Source: Chitinophagaceae bacterium
GTDB taxonomy: Bacteria; Bacteroidota; Bacteroidia; Chitinophagales; Chitinophagaceae
DNA length: 38,860 bases
Direction: 5' to 3'
Assembly: GCA_947455605.1 (NCBI GenBank)
Contig: CANGOX010000023.1
Span: forward strand, 1 to 38,860
The translations under genes and the position numbers were made by a program. Of the stretch, positions 16,402 through 25,649 are shown in pieces. A model generated the notes under the pieces. That model was given only the letters and a program-made list of their open reading frames with translations, was not told where the DNA came from and did not search any database. Each line of letters begins with the position of its first letter. The stretch's first letter is position 1.

Positions 16402-16477
16402 TAGCATCTTAATCAACAATTTGTAATTCAGTTTAACCGGAACAGGTTCAAAAAGGTTAAACAACGCGCATAAGACT

Positions 16478-16501
16478 TTTATATGACGAATGTCATATAA
16501 A
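16478..16501. promoter_or_regulatory. Dyad TTTATATGAC-N4-GTCATATAAA
   Basis: Perfect 10-base arms (16478-16487 and 16492-16501) flank four bases in the 226-base spacer between the MerC fusion and the histidine kinase. Size and symmetry (TGAC-N4-GTCA core) suit a dimeric regulator, for example of the Crp/Fnr family. It could also be a weak hairpin after the MerC fusion gene. No T-run follows. The remaining spacer shows nothing I recognise. Confidence 0.45.
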
Positions 16502-16627
16502 GCCATTCCAAAGTGGCCTACATTACAGTTACTTAGAAAAATGTCGAGTCTGCACTTTCTCTTACTACCACATATACGGACGAAACCTGCAAGAGGTACT
16601 TCATTTCCCTTTTAAGAGCCAGTATTC

Positions 16628-18574
16628 ATGACAATTGATCCGATTATTGACTCCGAAAAATTAGCCGCGCTCCAAAAAGCGAATAATTTACTGTGCAATC
16701 AACTTTTTGATGCACAAAAAATAATAAAGAGTTGTAAGTCAGATCATGAAAAAAACAAATTAAGGGATGCACTGAAAAAGAGTGAAGACAGGTTTCGCTT
16801 TTTTGCAAAAAATTCTTCAGATGGTATTGTGATCTTTAATGATAAGAGACAGATCGAATTTGCATCCATTTCTTATAAAGAACAGTTAGGAATTAGTGAA
16901 GTTGATTTTTTTGACAGGACATCTGAAAATATATTTCAAATGATCCATCCGGATGACCGTCAAAGGGTTTTCAACAGTGTTTCGAAAGCGATCGATATAA
17001 AAGGGGCTGAACTTCTTTACAGTTACCGGATCAAACAAAATGGCGGGGGCTATATCTGGCGGGAAGACAATGCCCATTTCTTTTACAAAAAAAATGGAAG
17101 TTTTAATGGGGCTTATGTAGTTTGCAGAGATATCAGCATACGCAAAAAAAATGATGAGATACTTGCGAAAAGCAATCTCCGCTGGAAAAGTATATTCATC
17201 AACTCGCCTATAGGCATTGCACTGATTGACGCGAATTCCGGTCACATGTATGAAGTCAATCCATTTTTCACTACCATCACCGGAAGAACCTCAGAGAATT
17301 TTTACAGCATCAACTGGCTTGAGAACACGTATATGGATGACATAGGGGAAGAAAGCAAACACCTGGCCTTAATGAAAGCAGGAAAAACAGAAGGCTTTCA
17401 CATGAGAAAACGTTATGTGAGGCCAGACAAAACGATCCGTCGGATCAATTTGACCATTGCTAATTTACCCAATTATGATATCATTCATCCGCAATATATC
17501 TGCATGATAGAGGATATCACCGAATTTGTAAGATCGGAAGAACTATTACAAAAATTCAATGCAAAAATTGAACGGTCCGAAAAAAGATATAGTGACCTTT
17601 TCAATCTGAGTCTGCAGGCTATGTTATTGTATGACCCGCAAACTTTCCTTTTTATACATGTAAACAAAGCTGCCGTAGCATTGTATCAATATACTGAAGC
17701 TGAGTTTTGTAAAATGACCATATTTGATATTATCACAGATGACCGCCCCTCGCATTTGAATACTGTTCAAAAGAATCTGTCAACTTATGCAAAAGAAGAA
17801 TTTTCTTTTTTTGCACAGCACCACAAAAGATCCGGCGAACTGATTGATGTGGAGATTTATAACAGTTCGATCATTATTAATGATAAAACATTGCAATCGG
17901 CCATTATTATTGATATCACAGAAAAGAAACAATTTGAAGATAAAATATCCAAAGCGATAATTAAAGCACAGGAAGACGAACGTTATGAAATAGGGGGAGA
18001 GCTTCATGACAATGTTTGCCAGTTACTGGCAGCTAGTCATATGAGCTTGAGCATGTTAAGATCCTCAATTCCGGAAACGCGAATGAAATATTATAACCAA
18101 TGCGTGGAAGAGATCAAACTGGCATCTGATGAAGTAAGGAACTTATCCCATCACCTGGCACCGGCTTTTCTGAAAGACTCCTCACTGGCTGAAGCGATCA
18201 ATCGAATGTTAAACACATTTCAAATTGAAAAGGAATGTGAAGTGAAACTTGACTTCAATAAAACCTTTATTGATAACAACTTTGGACTGGATCTGCAACA
18301 GAATATTTACCGGATATTTCAGGAACAATTAAGAAATATCATGAAATATGCAGAAGCTACCAGAATAGAGATCAAAGCTGATATTCAAAATCATATTTTA
18401 AATATACGTATTGCAGATAATGGAAAAGGATTCGATCAGCATATACATAGCGAGGGTATCGGTTTAGCCAATATCCAAAGAAGGGTAGCGCTTTATCATG
18501 GAAAATTTGAGATCATTACCAGCCCAGGTAATGGATGCGCACTATCCGCATCCATTCCCATCCATGATTATTAA
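16628..18574 (+). CDS. Triple-PAS sensor histidine kinase (HisKA_3 type), orphan
   Basis: This 648-residue kinase has no obvious membrane helix, so it is probably cytoplasmic. A short coiled-coil start (to about 55) leads to three PAS domains at roughly 57-175, 185-305 and 318-435. The first two are followed by PAC-like segments (YIWREDN; YICMIEDITEF). The phosphoacceptor is His460 in GGELHDNVCQLLA, the HisKA_3 type that pairs with NarL/LuxR-type regulators. The C-terminal HATPase domain has DNGKGFD and EGIGLANIQRRV. No response regulator is adjacent, so the partner must be elsewhere. The signal is unknown; PAS domains may bind haem, flavin or small ligands, and no ligand residue can be assigned. 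Confidence 0.92.
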   Translation: MTIDPIIDSEKLAALQKANNLLCNQLFDAQKIIKSCKSDHEKNKLRDALKKSEDRFRFFAKNSSDGIVIFNDKRQIEFASISYKEQLGISEVDFFDRTSENIFQMIHPDDRQRVFNSVSKAIDIKGAELLYSYRIKQNGGGYIWREDNAHFFYKKNGSFNGAYVVCRDISIRKKNDEILAKSNLRWKSIFINSPIGIALIDANSGHMYEVNPFFTTITGRTSENFYSINWLENTYMDDIGEESKHLALMKAGKTEGFHMRKRYVRPDKTIRRINLTIANLPNYDIIHPQYICMIEDITEFVRSEELLQKFNAKIERSEKRYSDLFNLSLQAMLLYDPQTFLFIHVNKAAVALYQYTEAEFCKMTIFDIITDDRPSHLNTVQKNLSTYAKEEFSFFAQHHKRSGELIDVEIYNSSIIINDKTLQSAIIIDITEKKQFEDKISKAIIKAQEDERYEIGGELHDNVCQLLAASHMSLSMLRSSIPETRMKYYNQCVEEIKLASDEVRNLSHHLAPAFLKDSSLAEAINRMLNTFQIEKECEVKLDFNKTFIDNNFGLDLQQNIYRIFQEQLRNIMKYAEATRIEIKADIQNHILNIRIADNGKGFDQHIHSEGIGLANIQRRVALYHGKFEIITSPGNGCALSASIPIHDY

Positions 18575-18652
18575 AAATAAATCAAATACCGAAACACAGG
18601 AAGCCTCCTAATCTTTTTTTCATTACTTTAGGTTACCCCTAAACAACCCGTA

Positions 18653-19807
18653 ATGAGACCTTTTTTCCGCATCTTTCTTTTTGTGATCTTTATTGCTGCA
18701 ATTGTCTTCTTCGCTTTTGGCCCCAAATTCATAGATCGTTCAAAAAATAAATCCACAGTAAAAGGCCCGTTTGCTAAAGTATCGTGGTATGATTCGATTT
18801 CTTTTATCGGCGATCTGCATTGTGATGCTTTATTGTGGGACAGAAATCTATTAAAGGAACATGATTACGGTCATGTAGACTTACCCAGGATGCAAAAAGC
18901 CAATTTTGCCTTCCAGGTATTCAGCATCGTAAGTAAAGTGCCTTTCGGGATCAATATTGAAAAGAATCCCAGCAATTCTGATCAGATCGGCCTGCTTAAT
19001 TTTATGCAGTTGCAAACCTTCAATACCTGGTTCAGTATCAAAGCAAGGGCTTTACGGCAATGTAACAGTCTGCATAAATTTGCCGAACAATCCAATGGGC
19101 AATTCCGGGTGATCACGACCAAAAAAGAATTGCAGCAATTTATCACAGACAGAGAAAAGAACCATCAACTAACATCCGGCATGCTTGGACTGGAGGGTGC
19201 ACAACCCTTAGAGAATGATCTGGCCAACCTCGATGAATTATCCAAAGCCGGTGTACGTTATATAGGGCTGGCACATTTTTTCGATAATGAATGGGCAGGC
19301 TCAGCACATGGCATGAACAAAACCGGATTAACGGAAAAAGGAATACAACTGATCAAAAAAATGGACAGCCTGCATATCACCATCGATCTGGCACATTGTT
19401 CTCAGCAAACTATCCAAGATGTTTTCAAATACCATACCGGTCCTTTACTGGTATCACATACAGGTGTAAAAGGGGTTTGTGATAACCAGCGTAATATGTC
19501 TGATGAAAATTTGCTGGAAATTGGAAAGCGAAACGGCCTGGTAGGCATTGGTCTGTGGGAAACTGCGGTTTGCGGTAAAGACGCAGCTGCAACCGCCAAA
19601 ACCATCAAGTATGTTGCCGAGAAAATTGGCGTTGATAAGGTCGCATTGGGTTCTGACTGGGATGGTGCATTTGAAATGCACTTTGATGTAACCGGCGCAC
19701 CATTGATCGTTACAGAATTATTGAAACTTAATTTTACCCGTTCAGAAATTGAAAAAATAATGGGTGGCAATATCCGTGAATTCTTTTTAAAGAATCTACC
19801 GGATTAG
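18653..19807 (+). CDS. Membrane dipeptidase, peptidase family M19
   Basis: This 384-residue protein has an N-terminal membrane anchor (about residues 5-22) and a TIM-barrel zinc dipeptidase domain. Metal-binding segments are visible in order: DLHCD, LEGAQPL, LAHFFDNEWAGSAHG, IDLAHCS, LVSHTG and GSDWDG. Family members hydrolyse dipeptides, including some with a D-residue, at the cell surface or in the periplasm. It precedes an M1 aminopeptidase on the same strand, and the two together could finish extracellular peptide degradation; the 175-base gap suggests separate promoters. A TACTTTAG box at 18624-18631 lies 21 bases before the ATG. Confidence 0.92.
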   Translation: MRPFFRIFLFVIFIAAIVFFAFGPKFIDRSKNKSTVKGPFAKVSWYDSISFIGDLHCDALLWDRNLLKEHDYGHVDLPRMQKANFAFQVFSIVSKVPFGINIEKNPSNSDQIGLLNFMQLQTFNTWFSIKARALRQCNSLHKFAEQSNGQFRVITTKKELQQFITDREKNHQLTSGMLGLEGAQPLENDLANLDELSKAGVRYIGLAHFFDNEWAGSAHGMNKTGLTEKGIQLIKKMDSLHITIDLAHCSQQTIQDVFKYHTGPLLVSHTGVKGVCDNQRNMSDENLLEIGKRNGLVGIGLWETAVCGKDAAATAKTIKYVAEKIGVDKVALGSDWDGAFEMHFDVTGAPLIVTELLKLNFTRSEIEKIMGGNIREFFLKNLPD

Positions 19808-19982
19808 CAAAAGGATTACTGTGTCAAGTTTTTATTCAGTTTTCGGCACAATTATCCATTTTACCGAGCCAAAACCTTATTTACCGAATTTGCATCATAT
19901 TCAGTTAATACTGCCTGTTTACAAAAGCCGGCCAGTCTTTTAATAGTGTAATATTGCGCTTTCTCCATCAAAACTCTTTGCA

Positions 19983-22058
19983 ATGAAATTACCTCTTCTT
20001 GCAGCATGTTCACTCTTCGCAGTGATCCATGTTACACAAGCACAAACCACTACACCACCAGTTGCAGGTGCAAATGCACAAGCAAACAGGCAACAGGGAC
20101 GTGGCGGAAGGCCCACAGATCAACCCGATCCCAATGCGCCGGCAACCAAATACAGTTACAGCGAAACCTTTGCGCCATTCTTTTATACCAAGAACGGAAC
20201 GGAATACAGGGCAGCAAGCGGAGAACCCGGACCAAAATACTGGCAGAACCGCGCCGATTACCAGCTGGATGCCAAATTGAATGATGAGACCAATGAGATC
20301 AGCGCTTCTGAGATCGTTACCTATACCAATAACAGTCCCTTAAAAATGGATTTTGTGTGGATGCAGCTTGATCAGAATCTCTTCAAACAGGATTCACGCG
20401 GTACGTCGATCGTTCCAACCGGCGGAAGCCGCAATGGTGGCAGGGGACAGGTATTTGATGCAGGTTACAAGATCAAATCTGTAAAGATCGTGAGTGCCAC
20501 AGCTCCCAATACTGCAACCGATGTAAAGTTCATGATAGAAGATACCCGTATGCAGGTTTTTCTTCCCAAAGAACTTGGCGCAAACGGTGCCAGTGTGAAA
20601 TTAAAAATCGAATACGCTTTTATATCACCAGATTATGGTTCAGACAGAATGGGGATCCTGAAAACCAAGAACGGAAAGATCTTTACAGTGGCTCAGTGGT
20701 ATCCACGTATGTGTGTGTTTGATGATGTGAGCGGATGGAATACATTGCCATATACCGGCCCCGGAGAGTTTTACCTGGAGTATGGTGATTTTGATATCAA
20801 GATCACTGCCCAGGCAAATGATATTGTAGTTTGTTCAGGAGAACTGGTAAATCCCCAGGAAGTATATACTCCAGAACAGCAAAAACGCTGGGCTCAGGCT
20901 GTACAGAGTGAGAAAACAGTTGTGATCCGATCAAAAGAAGAAGTAACAGATCCTGCTTCACGACCATTGGGAAAAGCTACCTTAACCTGGCATTTCAAAC
21001 TAAAGAATGCACGTGATGCATCATGGGCAGCGTCTTCTGCTTTTGTGATCGATGCGGCAAAGATGATCATGCCGAGTGGAAAGAAATCGATTGCGATCTC
21101 TGCTTATCCGGTAGAAAGTGATACCCTTTCCAATGGAAATGGCTGGAGACGTTCTACTGAGTTTGTAAAAAAATCGTTGGAGTATAATTCCAACAAATGG
21201 TTTGAATATCCTTATCCTGCAGCAACGGCAGTAGCCGGAACACCCGGTGGTATGGAATATCCCGGAATCGTATTCTGTGGTGCAAGAAGCAGTGGCCGTG
21301 GTTTATGGGGTGTACATGATCATGAATTTGGTCATACCTGGTTCCCAATGATCGTGGGTTCCAACGAGCGTTTGTATGGTTGGATGGATGAAGGGTTCAA
21401 TACTTTCATAAATGGTTTATCGACTGCCAATTTCAATAATGGTGAATTTAAACCCACAAGGTCAACGGATATGCATGCTACCGGTAATGCATTCACTATG
21501 CCTACGCTGGAACCTATTCTGAGCAATGGCCCGGATAACCTGAAAGAAAGAAATAACGGTACTTTGTTATATAGCAAACCTGGTGCAGGACTTAATCTGC
21601 TTCGCGATCAGATACTTGGGCCGGAACGTTTTGACCGTGCTTTTCAAACCTATATCAAACGTTGGGCATTCAAACATCCAACACCGGATGATTTCTTCCG
21701 TACTATCGAGAATGTAGCCGGCGAAAGCCTGCAATGGTTCTGGAGAGGATGGTTTGCTAATACCTGGCGTTTGGATGTTGCCGTTCGTGATGTGAAATAT
21801 GTTGGCAACGATTCTACCAAAGGGGCATTGATCACACTCGATAACCTCGAGAAAATGGTCATGCCGGTGATTCTGGAGATCAAATTAAAAAGCGGTAAAA
21901 CTGAGCGTGTAAAACTGCCTGTTGAAGTTTGGGAGCGTAATACCAGCTGGACATTTAAATATCCTTCTACTGAAGAAATTATTTCTGTTACCTATGATCC
22001 GGACAAGGTATTGCCTGATTTTAACTCAGATAATAATGTATGGACTAAGAAACAGTAG
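19983..22058 (+). CDS. M1 family metallopeptidase (gluzincin aminopeptidase), exported
   Basis: This 691-residue protein has a signal peptide ([21 protein letters not shown]) followed by a low-complexity Gln/Gly/Arg/Pro linker of about 35 residues. The zinc site is HEFGH at 447-451 with the third ligand Glu470 in GWMDEGFN, the HExxH-x18-E spacing of M1. The exopeptidase substrate loop appears as GGMEYPG in place of GAMEN, as in many Bacteroidota members. It probably removes N-terminal residues from peptides in the periplasm or at the surface. It stands next to the M19 dipeptidase gene. A long 27-bp perfect hairpin lies just downstream. Confidence 0.92.
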   Translation: MKLPLLAACSLFAVIHVTQAQTTTPPVAGANAQANRQQGRGGRPTDQPDPNAPATKYSYSETFAPFFYTKNGTEYRAASGEPGPKYWQNRADYQLDAKLNDETNEISASEIVTYTNNSPLKMDFVWMQLDQNLFKQDSRGTSIVPTGGSRNGGRGQVFDAGYKIKSVKIVSATAPNTATDVKFMIEDTRMQVFLPKELGANGASVKLKIEYAFISPDYGSDRMGILKTKNGKIFTVAQWYPRMCVFDDVSGWNTLPYTGPGEFYLEYGDFDIKITAQANDIVVCSGELVNPQEVYTPEQQKRWAQAVQSEKTVVIRSKEEVTDPASRPLGKATLTWHFKLKNARDASWAASSAFVIDAAKMIMPSGKKSIAISAYPVESDTLSNGNGWRRSTEFVKKSLEYNSNKWFEYPYPAATAVAGTPGGMEYPGIVFCGARSSGRGLWGVHDHEFGHTWFPMIVGSNERLYGWMDEGFNTFINGLSTANFNNGEFKPTRSTDMHATGNAFTMPTLEPILSNGPDNLKERNNGTLLYSKPGAGLNLLRDQILGPERFDRAFQTYIKRWAFKHPTPDDFFRTIENVAGESLQWFWRGWFANTWRLDVAVRDVKYVGNDSTKGALITLDNLEKMVMPVILEIKLKSGKTERVKLPVEVWERNTSWTFKYPSTEEIISVTYDPDKVLPDFNSDNNVWTKKQ

Positions 22059-22094
22059 TGTAGGGGGTAGTTACAATAGCTTAAGAGGTTAAAG

Positions 22095-22160
22095 TAGTTA
22101 AAAGGGTTAAAATAGTTAAAGAGGGATTTACCACTTTAACTATTTTAACCCTTTTAACTA
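22095..22160. repeat. Perfect 27-bp inverted repeat of GTTAAA words
   Basis: Arms 22095-22121 and 22134-22160 are perfectly complementary around a 12-base loop. Each arm is a run of degenerate (A/G)GTTAAA words, and additional copies precede it from 22087. It lies 36 bases after the M1 peptidase stop and about 130 bases before hemN. It may stop transcription, but the stem is AT-rich and no T-run follows. Confidence 0.92.
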
Positions 22161-22230
22161 TCACCACCTTACTGACCGGTTTAATACGATTGTCAAACAA
22201 TTGTCATTCCTTCGCAACCTAACCACGGTC

Positions 22231-22262
22231 ATTGTTTTATGCCCTTTGCACCGATATTTTTG
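22231..22262 (+). promoter_or_regulatory. Putative hemN promoter
   Basis: TATTTTTG at 22255-22262 matches the TAnnTTTG -7 consensus, with a TTG at 22232-22234 placed 20 bases upstream as a -33 candidate. The predicted transcript would begin about 20 bases before the hemN ATG. Confidence 0.5.
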
Positions 22263-22288
22263 CTTTTTGATCATTATTTTCAGTCTGT

Positions 22289-23653
22289 ATGAGTAATAAC
22301 CTCTTGAACCTGCTTCACAAATACGATGTGCCTACACCCCGGTACACCAGTTATCCAACCGTGCCTTATTGGGATTTTACTACGCTCAACGTAGCCAGAT
22401 GGAAGGAATCGGTAGTAAATACCTTTACGGCAGAAAACGGTGAATTGTGTATCTATATCCACCTGCCTTTTTGCGAGAACATGTGTACTTTCTGCGCTTG
22501 TAATAAACGGATCACGGTAAACCATGCGGTAGAAGATCCTTATATCAGCACTGTGTTAAAAGAATGGTCCATGTATCGTTCTCTGTTGCCGTCTGTACCA
22601 GTGATCAAAGAAATTCATCTGGGGGGCGGAACGCCTACTTTTTTCAGTCCGGCTAACCTGGTACAACTGATCAAAGGCATTACAGATGGCGCTATTGTAA
22701 GCGAAAACCATGAATTCAGTATTGAAGTACATCCGAATTACACAACGGAAGAACATTTCAAACAACTCGCTGGTGTGGGTTTTAACCGGGTGAGTTTAGG
22801 CGTACAGGATTTTGATCCGAGAGTGCAGTTTGTGATCAACCGGATACAGTCGTATGAAACAACAAAAGAAGTGGTTGACTGGGCCAGAAAATATAACTAC
22901 AAAAGCATCAACATTGATCTTATTTATGGTTTACCCCATCAAACGATCGAAAGTATAGAACACACCATCAGCCTGATCAAAGGTTTTATGCCAGACCGGA
23001 TCGCTTTCTATTCCTATGCCCACGTACCATGGAAAAGTAAGGTGCAAAGAAGGTATACAGAAACAGACCTTCCAGATGCAAATGCCAAATGGGAGATGTA
23101 TCACAAGGGAAGAGAGTTACTGGAAGCTGCTGGTTTCAAAAGTATCGGCATGGATCATTTTGCATTGCTGGATGACAAACTTTTTCTCGCTGCCAAAAGC
23201 GGCAATCTCCACAGAAACTTTATGGGGTATACCACCACTAAATCCAAACTGATCATTGGCCTGGGTGTATCCAGTATCAGTGATGCCTGGAATGCTTTTG
23301 CACAAAATGAAAAAGAAGTGGAAGCATATGAAGAGAAAGTGAACAGGGGAGAACTGCCATTAGTATTTGGTCATTTATTGAATGAAGAAGATGTGGTGAT
23401 CCGGAAAAAGATATTGGAACTGATGTGTGAGAATCAAACAGTACTGGAAAATCCTGTACTGGATCCTGTATTTGTGAAAGAAGCATTGGAGAAACTCCGT
23501 GCACTGGAAGAGGATGGACTCCTGATACTGACCGGCAAAACCATAAACGTAACTGAAAAAGGGATGTCATTCATCCGCAATATCAGTGCAGCAATTGATG
23601 CACAGCTGTGGAGAAAACAGATCAGTACGAATACATTTAGTAAAGCGATTTGA
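22289..23653 (+). CDS. hemN: Oxygen-independent coproporphyrinogen III oxidase
   Basis: This 454-residue radical-SAM enzyme decarboxylates coproporphyrinogen III to protoporphyrinogen IX without oxygen, a step of haem synthesis. The N-terminal KYDVPTPRYTSYPTVPYW is the signature of true HemN rather than the HemW-like paralogues. The [4Fe-4S] cysteines are C62, C66 and C69 in FCENMCTFCACN, with C71 next to them as in E. coli HemN. HLGGGTPTFF and SLGVQDFDP follow. The C-terminal domain (ILELMCENQ, then EEDGLLILTG) is complete. The gene has its own promoter candidate and is convergent with a degraded lipoprotein gene. Confidence 0.95.
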   Translation: MSNNLLNLLHKYDVPTPRYTSYPTVPYWDFTTLNVARWKESVVNTFTAENGELCIYIHLPFCENMCTFCACNKRITVNHAVEDPYISTVLKEWSMYRSLLPSVPVIKEIHLGGGTPTFFSPANLVQLIKGITDGAIVSENHEFSIEVHPNYTTEEHFKQLAGVGFNRVSLGVQDFDPRVQFVINRIQSYETTKEVVDWARKYNYKSINIDLIYGLPHQTIESIEHTISLIKGFMPDRIAFYSYAHVPWKSKVQRRYTETDLPDANAKWEMYHKGRELLEAAGFKSIGMDHFALLDDKLFLAAKSGNLHRNFMGYTTTKSKLIIGLGVSSISDAWNAFAQNEKEVEAYEEKVNRGELPLVFGHLLNEEDVVIRKKILELMCENQTVLENPVLDPVFVKEALEKLRALEEDGLLILTGKTINVTEKGMSFIRNISAAIDAQLWRKQISTNTFSKAI

Positions 23654-23679
23654 ATATCGAAGGCTGCAATTGGTGTGCC

Positions 23680-23953
23680 TTAGGCAGGCAGCTTAACCAT
23701 TTTGTTTCCCAAACTTGTAAAGGTTACGCTACCCGTACTCTTTACCGTAACCGTTACTTCCAGATAATTGGTATCGGTAAGCGCTTTCCCTGCTATGTAG
23801 GAACCTGCAAGGGTTTTGGAAGACAAGCGCCAGTAGTTTCGCTTTTTAGTGAGTCTTTGCAACCGGTATATTACCCATGTGGTATTTATCCTGACAGGAT
23901 AAAAAAACAAGGGCAAACAGGATCGTTAGGAAGAAACAGAAACGGTTATTCAT
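23680..23953 (-). pseudogene. Frameshifted remnant of a small lipoprotein gene
   Basis: Read on the minus strand from the ATG at 23953, the sequence encodes a lipoprotein signal, MNNRFCFFLTILF then ALVFLSCQDK, but this frame stops after 35 codons. A second frame, open from 23916 to 23680, encodes WRLSSKTLAGSY, then ALTDTNYLEVTVTVKSTGSV, which resembles the beta-rich start of lipoproteins common in this group, and ends early. The pieces make sense only if a frameshift lies between the lipobox and the tryptophan. A run of seven A (plus strand) near 23902 is in the region. This remnant fills most of the 387-base gap between hemN and the outer-membrane protein gene. A genuine short gene is less likely. 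Confidence 0.5.
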
Positions 23954-24040
23954 TTCTTATGCAAACTTATGAACACTTATAGCTAATACTATTCTATACA
24001 CAGGAAATACCACTTACATTTTCTTAGGGAGGGATTTCGG

Positions 24041-25276
24041 TTAAAATGCTTCACCCAGACTAAACATTAGTGAACTATATCCTTTACTGAATCCAAAATC
24101 CATTCCCATATTGGTATTAGACCCTTTATTGAACTTAACCCGTAACCCCGCACCACCGGCAGGATGCCAGGAACGGAAAAGCGTTTCAGAACCACTTACC
24201 GTATTGATATTGGCAAAAACAACAAAGCCAAACAGACCGTTGTTGGTAATATCCCGTCTGTATTCAGTTTCCATATAGAAAAGTGTTTCACCACGAAAAC
24301 GATTTTGATCGATCCCTCTGCCAGAGCGGTTATCAGGATCCCAGCCCAGGCTGGGCAGGTCCAGATAAGGTGCGCCCGTTTTTAAAATGGTCCATAAGTA
24401 TGACCAGAATGCCAACACATTTTGCTGATCGGGTTTTGAGGGATTCAATGAGAGATATTTTCTGACATCGATATACAAGGATTGCCAATTTTCATTACTT
24501 CCGAGAAAACGGGGATTGTTCCGATACACGATGTTCGCATATGCACCAGGTAATGGATTGATGGAATTATTACGGGTATCATATAAAAAATTGAGACTGA
24601 AACCGGATGCAAAAGAGTTACTTCCGGTACCGTAGGGATAACCCGTATACTGTTTCAGATTGATAGAAGAATCATCGCTTTTGATATTTATCCGGTAATC
24701 AATATGATACCCAACTCCTGCATAGAAATAGGGCGTGACCCTCTTTAATAAACTCTGATAAAAACGCAGGTATTTGTAATCTACCAGAATGCGCTCTTCA
24801 TTTGTATGTGTACTGCCTAAACCCCATGTGTATTGAGGATAATACAGGAATCTCGTATCGCCCTGAATGGTCCATGTGTTATTGGGCAACCAGATACTGG
24901 TATGAAGAGGAAGGCCAAACCTTCCGTTAAAATTCCAGTAAGGCGTGAATGTAGCACTCGAAATATTGGTTGTTTTTCTGGGGCCTAAATAAGTGCCCGC
25001 AGTTGTACTGGTGATGAGTGCCCTGCCACTACCTCCCGGAACAACACTACTGAAGGGGAGCAAAGAAAAATATATTTTTTTTCCGTTTATCTCGGTGGCA
25101 TCTTTTATCCTGATGTGCAGTAGCCCTTTGGCTATATCAATCAGATCGCGCTGCAGCGAAGTGTCTTTTATGGTTTTATTTTCAGGAATGATTGTAGAAG
25201 CATCCTGAGCAGTTACCGCTAAACTCAGGAAAAGAAATATGGGTAATAATCGTATGGATAAGCTACAGCTATTCAT
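24041..25276 (-). CDS. BamA/TamA-family (D15, bacterial surface antigen) outer-membrane protein
   Basis: This 411-residue protein has a signal peptide (hydrophobic stretch, then LAVTAQD) and lacks POTRA domains, beginning almost directly with a 16-strand-type barrel. Alternating aromatic/polar strands run through the protein, and D15-like segments are visible: GFSLNFLYDTRNN, PLPGAYANI, RFRGETLFYMETEYR and a final MFSLGEAF ending in phenylalanine, as outer-membrane proteins do. Family members insert or export proteins or lipids, but POTRA-less versions are uncharacterised. A GTG at 25291 is an alternative start; the ATG at 25276 gives a better signal peptide. A small hypothetical gene ends 24 bases upstream and may be cotranscribed. 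Confidence 0.84.
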   Translation of the reverse strand: MNSCSLSIRLLPIFLFLSLAVTAQDASTIIPENKTIKDTSLQRDLIDIAKGLLHIRIKDATEINGKKIYFSLLPFSSVVPGGSGRALITSTTAGTYLGPRKTTNISSATFTPYWNFNGRFGLPLHTSIWLPNNTWTIQGDTRFLYYPQYTWGLGSTHTNEERILVDYKYLRFYQSLLKRVTPYFYAGVGYHIDYRINIKSDDSSINLKQYTGYPYGTGSNSFASGFSLNFLYDTRNNSINPLPGAYANIVYRNNPRFLGSNENWQSLYIDVRKYLSLNPSKPDQQNVLAFWSYLWTILKTGAPYLDLPSLGWDPDNRSGRGIDQNRFRGETLFYMETEYRRDITNNGLFGFVVFANINTVSGSETLFRSWHPAGGAGLRVKFNKGSNTNMGMDFGFSKGYSSLMFSLGEAF

Positions 25277-25300
25277 GATGGTATCTTTCACGCTGTATGA

Positions 25301-25591
25301 TCATGCCTGTTTTCTTAGGTTGAAGAAAGATCTTACAAAAGACTGATAATAAAAAACCGGATTCTTACTGACAATCTTTACAGGTGCATACGCCGGAAAA
25401 ATCGCGTTGATGATCTGTGTGTCTTTGCGGTAATTGTTTTTCATTTTGTCCTTTTTAGATGGCATGTCAAAGATGAACCCATTCAAAACAGCATCTATTA
25501 CACAAACCATCCGATTCATTACAGGATTCACATATACATTCTCTATTTGAACCCTTTCTAAGGAAAAGCAGGTAACAGAATTCCCATTCAT
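25301..25591 (-). CDS. Small hypothetical protein
   Basis: I do not recognise this 96-residue reading frame. It is listed because its codon choice resembles that of its neighbours, because no gene lies opposite it, and because its TGA is only 24 bases before the outer-membrane protein ATG. The frame extends to 25675, overlapping the ABC exporter gene, so an internal Met at 25591 is taken as start; Met at 25465 is also possible. The product has no signal peptide or membrane helix, a basic middle (PSKKDKMKNNYRKD) and an aromatic-rich end (FYYQSFVRSFFNLRKQA). It could be spurious. Otherwise the stretch between the two neighbouring genes holds nothing I can name. Confidence 0.4.
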   Translation of the reverse strand: MNGNSVTCFSLERVQIENVYVNPVMNRMVCVIDAVLNGFIFDMPSKKDKMKNNYRKDTQIINAIFPAYAPVKIVSKNPVFYYQSFVRSFFNLRKQA

Positions 25592-25649
25592 CAATTCGCC
25601 TATGCAGAATCCGGTTTGCACATTACCTTTGACAAAACAATACAAGTAA

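Noticed and set aside
16093..16506. Minus-strand reading frame opposite the MerC fusion gene
   Set aside because: Its content is the antisense of a well-supported cysteine-rich domain and it has no family features or promoter.
23650..23982. Plus-strand 110-codon frame after hemN
   Set aside because: No family features; the opposite strand carries a recognisable lipoprotein signal and domain fragment.
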